NCBI GenBank assembly: GCA_025360085.1
Contig: JANYCW010000036.1
Coordinates: 1-35,422 of the forward strand
DNA: 35,422 bases
Origin: Actinomycetes bacterium
GTDB taxonomy: Bacteria; Actinomycetota; Actinomycetes; Nanopelagicales; Nanopelagicaceae
Direction: 5' to 3'
Of this stretch, positions 1 to 7,234 are shown piece by piece (the first letter of the stretch is position 1; every line of letters starts with the position of its first letter). The notes beneath the pieces are model-generated. The model ran no database searches. It was not told the DNA's origin and saw only the letters and a list, made by a program, of their open reading frames with translations. The position numbers were made by a program, and so were the translations under genes.

Positions 1-77
<77 letters not shown>

Positions 78-227
78 TCGGTAAGTGCCATCTTAGATGT
101 TTGAATAGGTAAAGGCCAAATCCACGTAGCAAAACCGTGAATCTAGCCCTTACCAAGCACTATCTTTTCGAAGATATTGCCTGGCTTTTAGAGATATTTA
201 ACGCTCAGATATTTTATGGAATAGATT

Positions 228-3062
228 TTATTTCTTTGTTTGCGCAGCTATTGCCGCAGCTATCGCAGATTTCAATCGATCTTGGGCTCGACCGTATGCA
301 GCGAAGTCACCCTTAGCAAGAGCGGCCTGACCATCAGCTAAAGCCGCCTTTGCACTTGCAAGCGCGCTAGCAAGAGAGTTATTTGTGGTGCCTGTCGTTG
401 GCGTTGTACCGCCTGGGGGAGAAGTTGTTCCAGAGTTTCCACCGAATACTTGATCGAGTGCTCCCTTTAACGTATCGTCATAACCGATTTGATCACCGAA
501 TGAAACGAGCACCTTTTGCAATAGTGGATAAGCAGCGGCATTTGAAGTCGCGCGCACGTAGACCGGTTGAACATAAAGTAAACCACCACCAACTGGAAGA
601 GTTAACAAGTTACCAAGCACCACATCTGAACCACCTTGGCGCAATAGTGATAACGAGTTTGCGACTTCAGGTTTAGCTTCAAAGTTTGATGCAACTTGCG
701 AAGGTCCGGCAACGTTTGTACTACGTGGCAGTTGTAAGACCGTAATTTTGCCGTAGTTAGGTCCAGCATCGGAGTTAACAACAGCGAATGCAGATAGGTT
801 TTCACGGCCGCCTCGTGGAACAAACGGTGTCGTCATTGCAAACTCTGGCTTTGCCTCACCTGGCATTTGCAGAGTTAAGTAGTAAGGAGGCTGCGCACTT
901 GCGTTAGCTCCAAAAGTTGATGGGTCACGCGGTACTCGCCAGAAATCCTGACCACCATAAAACGCGGCGGCCGTCTTTACGTGATACGCCGAGAGAATTT
1001 CACGTTGGACGCGGAACAAATCCTCTGGATAGCGAATATGTGACATGAGATCTTTCGAAATCTTTGATTTAGGTGTAATCGTGCCAGGGAAGGCCTTGCT
1101 CCAAGTTGCAAGAACTGGATCTTTTTCATCCCATTGATACAAAGTAACGGTTCCGTCATAGGCATCAACGGTCGCCTTGACGGAGTTACGTATGTAGTTA
1201 ATATTTTGATTTCCTTGTGCGGTTACAGCCGATGAGTTAGCCGTTAATGCATCTGAGGTGGCATCAGCAAGTGATGTCTGCTTTGAGTATGGATAACCAG
1301 CGCTGGTCGTATAACCATCGATTATCCATAAAACCTTTCCATCTACAAGTGCTGGGTATGGATCTCCATCAAGAGTCAACCATGGCGCAACTTTTGCTAC
1401 ACGATCACGGGGATGGCGCTCGAAAAGAATCTTTGAATCCTTATTAATCAATGATGAGAGCAAGATACGTTGCTCTTGATATTTGAGCGCGAAAACTATT
1501 TTGTTCATGAGTGAACCAACGGGGACTCCACCGGTTCCTGTATAGGTAAAGTTCTTTTGACCATTGGCCGATGCATCATCTGGATAATCGAACTCAACTG
1601 GTGTGTCAGTCTTTACTCCACCGATAATCGAATAATCAGGAACATTTTCACCAAAGTAAATACGTGGCTCAAAATCGCCTAACCCCTTGGTCGGAGGTAG
1701 GTCGCCAACAGCAAAGGATGGCTTACCATCGGCATCGCGCGTATTTCCAAATGCTGCAACGAAACCAAAACCATGCGTGTAAACAAGGTGGTCGTTAATC
1801 CAGTTACGAGATGGATTGCCCGCGATATTTAATTCGCGCACGGCTACAACGGTGTCGCGCTTTACGCCATTGACCATATATCGATCGACATCGAGTGAAT
1901 CTGGAAAAGTGTAATACGGCTTAATCTGTTGAAGTTGGCGAAAAGTTGCCGGAATAACATTTGGATCCATGAGTCGGATATTGGCAATAGTTGCAGCATC
2001 CTTGGAAAGCTGGCCAGCTGACGTTGTAAGCGTTGCTTGATAGTCACTAACTTTGACCTGATCTAAACCATAAGCCGTGCGGGTCGCATCGATATTGCGC
2101 TGAATAAATGGGGCCTCTTTAGAGGACTCACTTGGCTTTACTTGGAACTGCTGAATTGCACCTGGATACAAACCGGCGATTAAAATCGAAGAGACAACGA
2201 GTAGGGCCGTACCTGCAGCAGGTAGAACCCATGAGCGGCGTACGATGTTGGCAAAAAATAGCAACGCACAAATAACGGCAATTGCCGCCAAGATAGCTTT
2301 CGCAGGTAGCACAGCATTGACATCGGTATACGTAAGACCTGTAATTAATTTACTTTCTTTAAGCGCGAGTGCGTATCGATCAAACCAGTATGCAACGGCC
2401 TTGAGTAAAACCACACCACCCAGTAAAACTGAAAGTTGAACTCGGGCTGCAACGGTGGTGCGATCTTCGCGCACTTGCAATCGAATTCCACCATACAAAT
2501 AGTGCACCACTGCCGATGCGATAATTGCAAGGACTAACGTCGAGATTCCCCAAGCGATGAGCGTTTGCCAAAATGGAAGTCGGAAGGCAAAGAAGGAGAT
2601 ATCCATATTGAACTGAGGATCTTTGATTCCAAAGGGAGTAGAATTCTTGAAAAGTAACCACGTAGACCAGAGCGTTGATCCAGATGTTCCGGCAAAGTAA
2701 AAGAGTGCAACGCCTAAACCAATGACAACCCAACGCTTAATCGGTTCAATTTGTGCGCGATAACGCTCGAGATTATCGGCCTCAATACTCATGGGAACAT
2801 AGAGAGGGCGTCGCTTAAACGCGATAACGATATTGGCAAGAATTACAGCGGCAGTTAATAAACCACCGGTTACAAATAGTTCAATTTTTGTCAATAAAAC
2901 CGTTGACCAGACTGATGTGAAATCAACGGATTTAAACCAGAGCCAATCTGCGTAGAAACCGCTCATTGAGACTAGGGCTACTCCGATGACAACTAAAATT
3001 CCGATAGTAATGGGAAGTGGACCGCGACGACGCTTGAACTGGGGGGTTACGTTACTCATCAT
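228..3062 (-). CDS. UPF0182 family large membrane protein
   Basis: A 944-residue protein matching the actinobacterial UPF0182 (COG1615) family in length and layout. There are about seven TM segments in the first 310 residues, and the second half of TM1 leads into the family's YADWLWFKSV motif. A long extracytoplasmic region of about 550 residues follows, then a Gly/Thr/Pro-rich linker and a short Ala-rich helical tail (ADGQAALAKGDFAAYG) that recurs in the family. The molecular function is unknown. Two ATG codons begin the frame (3062 and 3059). A GGAG lies only 1 nt before the first, so the second may be the one used. The gene sits beside the S16 peptidase and DUF2342 genes, as it does in mycobacteria (the Rv3193c-Rv3195 arrangement, from memory). 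Confidence 0.93.
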   Translation of the reverse strand: MMSNVTPQFKRRRGPLPITIGILVVIGVALVSMSGFYADWLWFKSVDFTSVWSTVLLTKIELFVTGGLLTAAVILANIVIAFKRRPLYVPMSIEADNLERYRAQIEPIKRWVVIGLGVALFYFAGTSGSTLWSTWLLFKNSTPFGIKDPQFNMDISFFAFRLPFWQTLIAWGISTLVLAIIASAVVHYLYGGIRLQVREDRTTVAARVQLSVLLGGVVLLKAVAYWFDRYALALKESKLITGLTYTDVNAVLPAKAILAAIAVICALLFFANIVRRSWVLPAAGTALLVVSSILIAGLYPGAIQQFQVKPSESSKEAPFIQRNIDATRTAYGLDQVKVSDYQATLTTSAGQLSKDAATIANIRLMDPNVIPATFRQLQQIKPYYTFPDSLDVDRYMVNGVKRDTVVAVRELNIAGNPSRNWINDHLVYTHGFGFVAAFGNTRDADGKPSFAVGDLPPTKGLGDFEPRIYFGENVPDYSIIGGVKTDTPVEFDYPDDASANGQKNFTYTGTGGVPVGSLMNKIVFALKYQEQRILLSSLINKDSKILFERHPRDRVAKVAPWLTLDGDPYPALVDGKVLWIIDGYTTSAGYPYSKQTSLADATSDALTANSSAVTAQGNQNINYIRNSVKATVDAYDGTVTLYQWDEKDPVLATWSKAFPGTITPKSKISKDLMSHIRYPEDLFRVQREILSAYHVKTAAAFYGGQDFWRVPRDPSTFGANASAQPPYYLTLQMPGEAKPEFAMTTPFVPRGGRENLSAFAVVNSDAGPNYGKITVLQLPRSTNVAGPSQVASNFEAKPEVANSLSLLRQGGSDVVLGNLLTLPVGGGLLYVQPVYVRATSNAAAYPLLQKVLVSFGDQIGYDDTLKGALDQVFGGNSGTTSPPGGTTPTTGTTNNSLASALASAKAALADGQAALAKGDFAAYGRAQDRLKSAIAAAIAAQTKK

Positions 3063-3179
3063 GCTCCAACGCTAGCGCACTCAAGGACGGTGCACTATCG
3101 GAGTTTTTCTACTTTTAACTCTTGATTTGCGGTCAAATGAGTCCGATAACAGGTGGATTCAGGCGCGGCGAGGGCTGGC

Positions 3180-3929
3180 TTAACTCTGCTTCGTAAGTGC
3201 CACTATTGCCTCGAATAAGGTCGAGACTACAACGACCTTAATCCCTTTCGGGATTTTACCGAGTTCGAGCCGATTACCTTCAGGGGCTAAAAATATCTCG
3301 ACACCTGCCTTTTTTGCCGCAGATATCTTTTCATTGATTCCACCAATCGGACCGATTCGCCCATCAATAGTTATGGTTCCGGTTCCGGCAATATGGCGAC
3401 CGTGCAAAATGTCTCGAGGTGTTAAAAGCTCTATGAGGCCGATCGCAAAGATCATTCCTCCGCTTGGTCCGCCAGTACGCTTGACATCAAAAGATATATT
3501 TTTTTCAATAAGTTGATTCTTCGCAACTCCATAATCGGGATGAGCACTTAAGAAACTCAATGCCGCGCCAATCGCCTTTTTTTGTGAACTCGTCATATCG
3601 GCGGTTGCGGCCTTTTTCTCAGATGCATTGGTTGCGCCAGGCGGATAAATCGCAGCGCGAGGATAAACCGCTTCATCACTTCGAAGCCACGCATACATAA
3701 TCTCAGGTCCAATTATCCAATTGTTGGGATTTGTTACTCGAACCGACATCAAATCCAAGCGCCCGGTCGCTGGATATGTTTTTTGATTCTCAATAGTAAT
3801 AATCTTTTCGAAGATATTCTGCGCGCTTCCCGGCAACACAATTGCAAATGGAAGTGGCGCTAAAAGAGATAAACCAAAAAAAACTCCAAGAACCGCCAAG
3901 ATAGGGCGGGGAAGTGGTGAAAAGCGCAC
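3180..3929 (-). CDS. YlbL-like S16 (Lon-type) peptidase lacking the PDZ domain
   Basis: A membrane-anchored serine peptidase with a Lon-type Ser/Lys dyad. One N-terminal TM segment (about residues 8-30) puts the rest outside the membrane. The catalytic Ser is S156 in GGPSGG and the general base is K201 in GGINEKISAA, a spacing typical of S16 enzymes. The AGTGTITIDGRIGPIGG block between them is also family-typical. Actinobacterial and Bacillus YlbL proteins are about 340 residues with a PDZ domain between the membrane-proximal part and the catalytic domain. Here only about a dozen residues occupy that place, so PDZ appears to be deleted. The start is GTG, 12 nt after the stop of the small membrane protein gene, which suggests cotranscription. 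The S16 family call is firm; the substrate is unknown. Confidence 0.9.
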   Translation of the reverse strand: MRFSPLPRPILAVLGVFFGLSLLAPLPFAIVLPGSAQNIFEKIITIENQKTYPATGRLDLMSVRVTNPNNWIIGPEIMYAWLRSDEAVYPRAAIYPPGATNASEKKAATADMTSSQKKAIGAALSFLSAHPDYGVAKNQLIEKNISFDVKRTGGPSGGMIFAIGLIELLTPRDILHGRHIAGTGTITIDGRIGPIGGINEKISAAKKAGVEIFLAPEGNRLELGKIPKGIKVVVVSTLFEAIVALTKQS

Positions 3930-3941
3930 GTGGTTATGAAA

Positions 3942-4181
3942 TTAAGCAGGGGGTTGGGAGTTCAAGCCATTATTTTCAGGCTTACCGGCAGTTGTATCGG
4001 CATCTCGCGCTTGCGAATCACGCAAGGTCTCTTGAAAGCGCTGAAACTGACCCACAGAGCGTTGTGTTTCCTGGCGATATTTGCCTTGGAATTTGGAGAT
4101 CCACAAAACATAGCCAAGTGCGCCAATTAAGCCCATGGCAGGCACGACCCACCAGATTAAAGCTGAAGCGGCGCTAGACAT
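3942..4181 (-). CDS. Small single-TM protein of unknown function
   Basis: A 79-residue protein with one TM helix (about residues 8-28, Trp-rich at its start). A basic, Gln/Arg-rich, probably helical cytoplasmic stretch follows (RQETQRSVGQFQRFQETLRD), then a polar Asn/Pro/Ala tail. I do not recognise a named family. It lies directly upstream of the S16 peptidase gene (12 nt apart) and is transcribed away from the DUF2342 gene, so it probably shares a transcript with the peptidase and could be an accessory of it. The tight spacing and sensible membrane topology favour a real gene over chance. Confidence 0.65.
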   Translation of the reverse strand: MSSAASALIWWVVPAMGLIGALGYVLWISKFQGKYRQETQRSVGQFQRFQETLRDSQARDADTTAGKPENNGLNSQPPA

Positions 4182-4322
4182 AGGGCAAGCCTATCGTCAG
4201 TTCGCTCTCGTCACGAACTCAGAGCCGCTGACGATGCCAAAGACGGGGCTTGGGAAGAAAAAGGATAAGGCGCGGGAAGAAAATTGCGGAACATGTGGTT
4301 ACAGTTTTAGGAGGATTAATTC

Positions 4323-5639
4323 ATGACGCCATTTGGTTTTACGCCCGATAGTTCAGATGATGCTGAAAAAAATAATGGCGAGGGTGAAGTTGATTTTGCG
4401 GCCATGATGCAACAGATGCAACAACAGATTAAGGAACAGTTTTCAAAGTTGGGAATGAGTGCGCCAGGAATGGGAGCAACGCCTGAAGCACTTCCGAAAA
4501 ATATAGTTCGGGATACGGCAAAAAAATTTGTCACGGGGAAAGGTTCGGCTCCAATCGGCGCAAATGATGTGGCGAAAATTGCAGAGGCTTTTTCGATTGC
4601 CGAACTATGGCTTGATGAAGCGACCTTTTTTCCACAGTCAACGATTGTTGCACATTCAACATTAGCTCGAACAGATTGGGTTGATTCAACATTATCTGGT
4701 TGGCAGATGTGTGTTGAGCCACTTGCAATCGGACTAGCGACAGCAATCTCGGAGCTTTTAAAAAATAATGGCGAGGGTGATGGGCTCGGCTCTGCCGAGA
4801 ACCGGATGCAGATTCCGGTTGAAATGATTGCAACTTTATTGCACTCATTCATCGGGTCAATGATGGCCACACAACTCGGACAATCAGTTGGTGGCTTAGC
4901 GGTCAGTGCTACGGGTATCCACGATGTCGGTCTTCCACTTGTTGAACCAGTATTTCCGGCCTTAGTTCCGCAAAATATTTCCGAGTGGGCACAAGATCTC
5001 GATATTCCAATCGATGAAGTGCGAATTTTTCACGCACTGCGTGAGAGTGCAGGGGCGCGCCTCTTTTCTCATAATCCGTGGTTAGTTTCTTATATTCGAA
5101 CGGCAATTTCAGATTATGGCAAAGGTATTCGGATCGATATCGATGCAATCCAACGGCAAGCACAAGATGCCTTCGAATCGGCATCGGGTACTACTAATGA
5201 ATTTGATCCAAGCAATCCTGAAAGTTTTACGATGGCAATCAATGAGGGAATCTTCACACCTGAAGAGACTCCCGCTCAACGCGAAGCGTTAATAAAACTT
5301 GAAACCGTTCTTGCATTAGTTGACGGGTGGAGTGAGACGGTGGTAAATCTTGCTGCAGGTAATCGCCTACCAAATATTGTGGCTTTACAAGAAACTCTTC
5401 GTCGTCGTCGGGCCACATCCGCACCGACACAGCAGCTCTTTGCAAATCTCTTTGGTCTGCAAGTATCACCGCGTCTTGCGCGAGAAGCATCGTCTTTTTG
5501 GAGCGCCGTTGGAAAACTTCGAGATCTTCAATCACGAGATCACATTTGGAGTGGAATTTTGCCGACGGCACAGGATTTATTAACTCCCGAAATTTATCTT
5601 TCGAGTATGGAAATTCCTGACGACTTATCTTCGTTATAG
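4323..5639 (+). CDS. DUF2342 family protein (putative zinc-dependent metalloprotease/hydrolase)
   Basis: A 438-residue cytoplasmic protein of the actinobacterial DUF2342 family. It has a low-complexity Met/Gln-rich N-terminus (AAMMQQMQQQIKEQF), a central block around residues 225-265 (VRIFHALRESAGARLFSHNPWL, split here as two recognisable halves), and a C-terminal helical block with VLALVDGWSETVV and RRRRATSAPTQQLFANLFGL. Databases call the family zinc-dependent metalloprotease because its central helix resembles a metallopeptidase. No HExxH is visible here, and the expected His after RE-x-A appears to be Gly. The start is well supported: AGGAGG lies 8 nt before the ATG. The gene diverges from the small membrane protein gene and heads a plus-strand series. 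Confidence 0.85.
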   Translation: MTPFGFTPDSSDDAEKNNGEGEVDFAAMMQQMQQQIKEQFSKLGMSAPGMGATPEALPKNIVRDTAKKFVTGKGSAPIGANDVAKIAEAFSIAELWLDEATFFPQSTIVAHSTLARTDWVDSTLSGWQMCVEPLAIGLATAISELLKNNGEGDGLGSAENRMQIPVEMIATLLHSFIGSMMATQLGQSVGGLAVSATGIHDVGLPLVEPVFPALVPQNISEWAQDLDIPIDEVRIFHALRESAGARLFSHNPWLVSYIRTAISDYGKGIRIDIDAIQRQAQDAFESASGTTNEFDPSNPESFTMAINEGIFTPEETPAQREALIKLETVLALVDGWSETVVNLAAGNRLPNIVALQETLRRRRATSAPTQQLFANLFGLQVSPRLAREASSFWSAVGKLRDLQSRDHIWSGILPTAQDLLTPEIYLSSMEIPDDLSSL

Positions 5640-5997
5640 CGGCCTAGTCACTCAGCCACTTTTTCTCACTTGTTTCACAGTTTTCTTTAACCAACGACAC
5701 GTTTAACCAACATTAACCGGAGCAAGGTGTGCACAATTATTTTTTTCTGTTTACTACGTGCGTCGTGCCTCATTATCGAGTGAATGCGAGCGCGGAGGCT
5801 ACGAACTGAAAAGCGAACTCCCCGGGCGCACATTCTGTGTCAGCCTTCCCCTTGCTGACAATGAACGGTTATCCGAGGAGTTCGTGGCTATAACGTAAGT
5901 GTTTTTTCGCGCAGAATCAACTAACATAAGTATTGACAGGCGATAAAGCGTTCCTGTAAGGCGATTTTTTGGGGCCATTAAATCCCTCAACACATAG
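5640..5997 (+). other. 358-nt intergenic region with direct repeats and a possible promoter
   Basis: No convincing gene is present. It holds a direct repeat TTTAACCAAC at 5686-5695 and 5702-5711 (start-to-start 16 bp), followed by ATTAACC. A foldable RNA-like segment lies at 5814-5884 and is listed separately. A TTGACA at 5933-5938 with TGTAAG 16 nt downstream could be a promoter for the metallopeptidase gene. No SD-plus-ORF combination is persuasive. Confidence 0.4.
5814..5884 (+). ncRNA. Candidate structured RNA element (unassigned)
   Basis: A closing stem of 8 bp, CGAACTCC (5814-5821) with GGAGTTCG (5877-5884), encloses a perfect 7-bp hairpin, TGTCAGC (5838-5844) with GCTGACA (5854-5860), whose loop is pyrimidine-rich (CTTCCCCTT). 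The nested arrangement is what a small RNA or cis-regulatory leader would show. No known Rfam family is recognised. A T6 run occurs at 5901-5906 but not directly after the stem, so it is not a simple terminator. The strand is undetermined in principle, and plus is assumed from the downstream gene. Confidence 0.3.
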
Positions 5998-6672
5998 GTG
6001 AGAATGCTCAATAAAGGAGATTTGGCAGATATCTTCTGGAGTATGAGCGTTGATAGTTTTTATGATGATCTAGCCGAAGAATTTCATGGCGGCGATGAGA
6101 TAGATCTTGATGCTACGTTGCCGGGAGTTACAGAGGGTGAGATTGTCGTGATTCGCTCTGCCAGGCGAAAGAAGAATATTTCGGCCTACCGTGCTGGTGG
6201 TCGAATCGTCGTATCCATCCCGGCCCGCCTGAGCAAGGCCCATGAGCGCTCGCTGGTCCCGGAGATGGTTGCCAAAATCCGTGCCCAAGAAGCGGTTGTG
6301 ACTATGAGTCACGATGCTTTAGCTCTGCGAATCGATGCCTTATTGGGCAGGTTGGCCCCTGAAATTTCAATCCGTCCCTCTAATGTCTCGTGGAGAGCGA
6401 TGCGCGAGCGGTGGGGCTCGTGTACAACTCTGGATCGCAGTATTCGTCTCTCAGATCGCCTCAAAGGCGCTCCGCACTATGTACTGGACTACGTTCTCTT
6501 CCATGAGGCGATTCATTTGCAGATCGGCGATCACGGCCAAGGTTTTAGGGCGGTATTAGCCAGATATCCAGGGGCCGATGCTGCCAGTGCCTACTTAGAT
6601 GGCTATGAGGCGGCCGAAACTGCGCTCGCTATGCCTGAGGCGTTGAAAAAACTCCTAAATAAATCTGAATAA
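5998..6672 (+). CDS. YgjP-type M48-like zinc metallopeptidase (DUF45)
   Basis: A 224-residue protein with the YgjP/SprT-like signature. It has a basic N-terminal block (IRSARRKKNISAYR), the conserved RWGSC motif at residues 138-142, and the zinc motif HEAIH at 169-173 with a third ligand candidate His179 in GDHGQGF. All expected metal and catalytic residues are present, so it is probably an active metallopeptidase of the cytoplasm. The substrate is unknown. The start is uncertain: the listed GTG at 5998 has no SD, while ATG at 6004 and ATG at 6043 have purine-rich runs placed unusually close. The conserved core begins only near residue 48, so any of these would encode a full domain. It precedes the DUF5679 gene by 104 nt. 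Confidence 0.88.
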   Translation: MRMLNKGDLADIFWSMSVDSFYDDLAEEFHGGDEIDLDATLPGVTEGEIVVIRSARRKKNISAYRAGGRIVVSIPARLSKAHERSLVPEMVAKIRAQEAVVTMSHDALALRIDALLGRLAPEISIRPSNVSWRAMRERWGSCTTLDRSIRLSDRLKGAPHYVLDYVLFHEAIHLQIGDHGQGFRAVLARYPGADAASAYLDGYEAAETALAMPEALKKLLNKSE

Positions 6673-6690
6673 CTAGGCGTAAATTCACGT

Positions 6691-6750
6691 GGCAGGGGTA
6701 TCGTCATGCTTGATAACGCCTGCCCCATACGGGGAGCATCCCGTAAGGGA
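6691..6750 (+). promoter_or_regulatory. Hairpin-rich leader upstream of the DUF5679 gene
   Basis: Three compact hairpins follow one another: GGCAGG (6691-6696) with CCTGCC (6719-6724), CCCC-ATAC-GGGG (6723-6734), and TCCC-GTAA-GGGA (6739-6750), whose loop is a GNRA tetraloop. The first and second share two bases, so they cannot both form fully, which would allow switching. No T-run follows, so this is not an intrinsic terminator. The SD of the DUF5679 gene lies 16 nt past the last hairpin. Confidence 0.35.
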
Positions 6751-6776
6751 GTGCAAGCGTGGAGTGGAGGACATTA

Positions 6777-6938
6777 ATGACAGAGACATATAAAGGTGAC
6801 GCTTACTGCGTTAAGTGCAAAGAGAAGCGTGACTTCGAGGGAACAGTAAAGGTCTCGGACTCAGGTCGCCGCATGGCGCAGGGCATATGCCCTGTCTGTG
6901 GCACAAAGGTCAATCGCATCCTTGGCAAAGCTCAGTAA
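6777..6938 (+). CDS. DUF5679 small zinc-ribbon protein
   Basis: A 53-residue protein. A CxxC pair at C11/C14 (YCVKC) and a second at C38/C41 (CPVCGTKVNRILGK) form a four-Cys zinc-ribbon, with a basic GRRMAQG stretch in between. This is the pattern of DUF5679, a single-copy small actinobacterial family whose function is not established. Resemblance to topoisomerase C4 zinc fingers suggests nucleic acid or protein binding. The start is firm: GGAGG at 6766-6770 lies 6 nt before the ATG. It is preceded by a hairpin-rich leader and followed by about 145 nt to a strong terminator. Confidence 0.9.
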   Translation: MTETYKGDAYCVKCKEKRDFEGTVKVSDSGRRMAQGICPVCGTKVNRILGKAQ

Positions 6939-7048
6939 TTAAATTTCGCTCTCCTTAATTCGGCTCTATTGTTTTAATGTGGCGGCGACAGTTTTCGTGT
7001 TGACCGGTGTTTAGCTCTTACAGGGCAGGCATCAATAGGAGTCTTCGA

Positions 7049-7081
7049 ATGCACGTAGGTGCGCAGAGCGACGAGCGTTAA
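7049..7081 (+). CDS. Candidate 10-residue leader peptide
   Basis: A short ORF encoding MHVGAQSDER has an excellent SD (AGGAG at 7037-7041, 7 nt spacing) and ends at TAA 7079-7081, 2 nt before the 5' arm of a strong intrinsic terminator. This geometry would let a ribosome stalled near the stop codon block terminator folding. A TTGACC occurs at 7000-7005, but no convincing -10 follows it. It could equally be a chance ORF within the trailer of the DUF5679 transcript. Confidence 0.35.
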   Translation: MHVGAQSDER

Positions 7082-7083
7082 GA

Positions 7084-7119
7084 AAAGCCCCGACTCGCAT
7101 ACGAGTTGGGGCTTTTTTT
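7084..7119 (+). terminator. Strong Rho-independent terminator
   Basis: A 14-bp stem, AAAGCCCCGACTCG (7084-7097) with CGAGTTGGGGCTTT (7102-7115), contains one G-T pair, has the tetraloop CATA, and runs into seven T (7113-7119). It ends the DUF5679 transcript, or acts as an attenuator before the ThiF-like gene 115 nt downstream. Confidence 0.93.
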
Positions 7120-7234
7120 GTTTAAGATACTCATAGTGAGAGCGCACTCGCAACCAGTAATCGCTTTCCCGAATACTCCACACTTTCTTGCTCGTTAGAA
7201 AAATCTTTGCCATAGCACAAAGAGACTTCTGCTT

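Noticed and set aside
5799-6011. 70-codon minus-strand frame in the DUF2342-metallopeptidase spacer
   Set aside because: No SD, no family resemblance, and it antisenses the foldable 5814-5884 segment and the start of the next gene.
7000-7030. Promoter TTGACC before the 10-codon ORF
   Set aside because: No acceptable -10 occurs at normal spacing, so it was not listed as a feature.
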